A stretch of DNA of 64,000 bases from Trichomonas vaginalis G3 (taxonomy: Eukaryota; Parabasalia; Trichomonadida; Trichomonadidae), in the NCBI RefSeq assembly GCF_026262505.1, contig NC_067206.1, positions 34,797,896 through 34,861,895 of the forward strand, written 5' to 3'. Made by a program: the position numbers and the translations under genes. Numbering within the stretch: the stretch's first letter is position 1; each line of letters opens with the position of its first letter. The notes under the pieces were generated by a model. The model saw only the letters and a list, made by a program, of their open reading frames with translations, was not told the DNA's origin and did no database searches. Shown here piece by piece: positions 62,778 through 64,000 of the stretch.

Positions 62778-63141
62778 TTTTATCTATTTAATAAAATTAT
62801 GTTTGTTTTATAAAAGTTATGTTATATTTTTTGTTATCGAACTAAATCATGATTTTATGCAGTAACAATTTCTTAAAAGTGAGGCTGATTGAGATGAGTT
62901 TGACATCACAATGTAAACTGTTCAAGATTGAGAAGTTTACGTCGTGATGCCAACCCAAAAAAAGCCAAATGACACAAGGAAAATGGTCAACAAATGAAAG
63001 AAATTCAATGGTTTTGTCTCAAAAATTAAATTTCCTCACTCTCAATATTTGAATTAGAATATGAAAGTATTTCTAAAAAATTAACATGAATAAACAAAGT
63101 TTTATTTCAAATATACAATGTTACATACTAGTTGTTGCTTT
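62778..63141. other. Intergenic between convergent genes
   Basis: This is the 3' flank of both neighbours. No features are recognised. Confidence 0.4.
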
Positions 63142-63663
63142 TTAGCTATTATTTAATTTGGAATTTGCACTAGTAACATCGGATTTTGATGCAATTGCAT
63201 TTTTAGCACCCTTAGAACTAATATAAGAAATCCAAAAGACATGAGGATTACTTTTACATGGAGTTACACGGCCAATATCGCCATAACGATCAAATTTTTC
63301 GAATATTGATCTTCGAGTGTCATCCTTAGTTGCATTTCGTAAGATAACTTCGTGTGCAGGATGTATACCATACCAAAAGGCTACAGCCTTAGCTATTCCG
63401 TCAAATTCTCTATATGACATGTATCTTCTTAATGAATTTGCATGATCATGATTATAAAAGGAAATACGCATTGAAAATGAATTCTTTGTGGCTATTTGAT
63501 CTTCGTATTTCTTGATAATGCGTGTTTCAATAGACTTCAAAGTTTCATCTTTATCAAATTTTTGTAGCCATTCGTAAAAGTAATGAAACGCAAGTTCCTT
63601 AGGATCATTATTATCTCCTACTACGTCAAGCTTGTAATAGACTTCAGTCAAAGGTTTTGACAT
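63142..63663 (-). CDS. RRM-like small protein, 173 residues
   Basis: The C-terminal part (about 103-160) reads like an RNA-recognition motif: HEVILRNATKDDTRRSIFEK, then FDRYGDIGRVTPCK and FWISYISSKGAKNAIAS. The pattern beta-alpha-beta, beta-alpha-beta fits, but the RNP1 aromatics are weak. The N-terminal half (ELAFHYFYEWLQKFDKDETL) is helical and unrecognised. Start ATG at 63663. The function is probably RNA or protein binding. Confidence 0.65.
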   Translation of the reverse strand: MSKPLTEVYYKLDVVGDNNDPKELAFHYFYEWLQKFDKDETLKSIETRIIKKYEDQIATKNSFSMRISFYNHDHANSLRRYMSYREFDGIAKAVAFWYGIHPAHEVILRNATKDDTRRSIFEKFDRYGDIGRVTPCKSNPHVFWISYISSKGAKNAIASKSDVTSANSKLNNS

Positions 63664-64000
63664 CTATAAATAATGAAAAGATTTTATTCGGACATTTTTC
63701 AATAGAAAAAATTCGAAAATTTCAGAATTTTGGTCAGATAAAATTTTGTCATGTAAAGTGAAATTTTAGATTATTAATTGCCCTTCAACAATAAATATGT
63801 ATAATTTCATAAATTGAATTTTCCTCTCAAAAATTTCATTGAAAATGATCGAACTGGGCAAAATTTAGGAGAAAAAAATGACTACAGATATGAAAAAGAA
63901 TCCTCTATTCTGTTATAGCATTATGAATCAATCTAATGACGAATTTTAATTCATTTTATTATATTTCTTAAAACCCATTCTCAAGGATATTTTCCAAAGA
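63664..64000. other. Window edge, AT-rich spacer
   Basis: No gene or repeat is recognised in the last 337 bases. Confidence 0.4.

Noticed and set aside
1-64000. CRISPR arrays, tRNA or rRNA genes, capsid- or envelope-bearing elements
   Set aside because: None of the expected repeat patterns, arms or conserved proteins was found on either strand by eye.

Overview
The window looks like nuclear DNA of a trichomonad, most likely Trichomonas vaginalis or a very close relative. It is very AT-rich, and every gene I can read lacks introns, including a 12-kb dynein heavy chain. It carries two members of the trichomonad ankyrin family (N-terminal DUF3447-type region followed by SHGANINEK ankyrin repeats), a BspA-like leucine-rich-repeat gene, and several genes with the trichomonad initiator TCAYW a few bases before the ATG. 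The species name is inferred from these families, not from a marker gene.

Layout. 1-4.1 kb: the 3' end of a BEACH-WD40 gene and a frameshifted ankyrin gene. 4.4-11.4 kb: a transposon-rich stretch holding an RRM protein and isopentenyl-diphosphate isomerase, then two nested DNA transposons. 11.4-18.8 kb: three damaged genes, namely Pecanex (two frameshifts), a ubiquitin-like gene with an internal stop and a bacterial-looking C-terminal domain, and a BspA-like gene. 19-23.3 kb: a coiled-coil protein and a CSB/Rad26-type SNF2 ATPase. 24.2-35.6 kb: a block bounded by two near-identical 1,043-bp transposon copies in opposite orientation. It contains an FG-nucleoporin-like gene, a truncated ankyrin gene, VPS16, NAA50, a roadblock dynein light chain and a PAK kinase with two CRIB-like motifs. 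36-63.7 kb: mostly housekeeping genes, namely a small membrane protein, a coiled-coil protein with an SP-rich tail, a beta-helix/double-RING protein, a 4,030-residue axonemal dynein heavy chain, a 1,220-residue coiled-coil protein, a 1,507-residue helical protein and an RRM-like protein.

Functional themes are flagellar and microtubule motility (dynein heavy chain, roadblock, coiled-coil proteins), membrane traffic (BEACH, VPS16), nuclear functions (Rad26, nucleoporin-like, RRM proteins) and signalling (PAK, RING). The genes do not form operons; each appears to have its own promoter on either strand.

I found no new defence or CRISPR-like system, no tRNA or rRNA and no capsid-bearing element. 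The most interesting items are the nested transposons with a readable 8-bp target duplication, a non-autonomous family sharing the AGGGTGCAC terminus in at least two size classes, the ubiquitin-like/bacterial-domain fusion, the beta-helix/double-RING fusion and the tandem-CRIB kinase.
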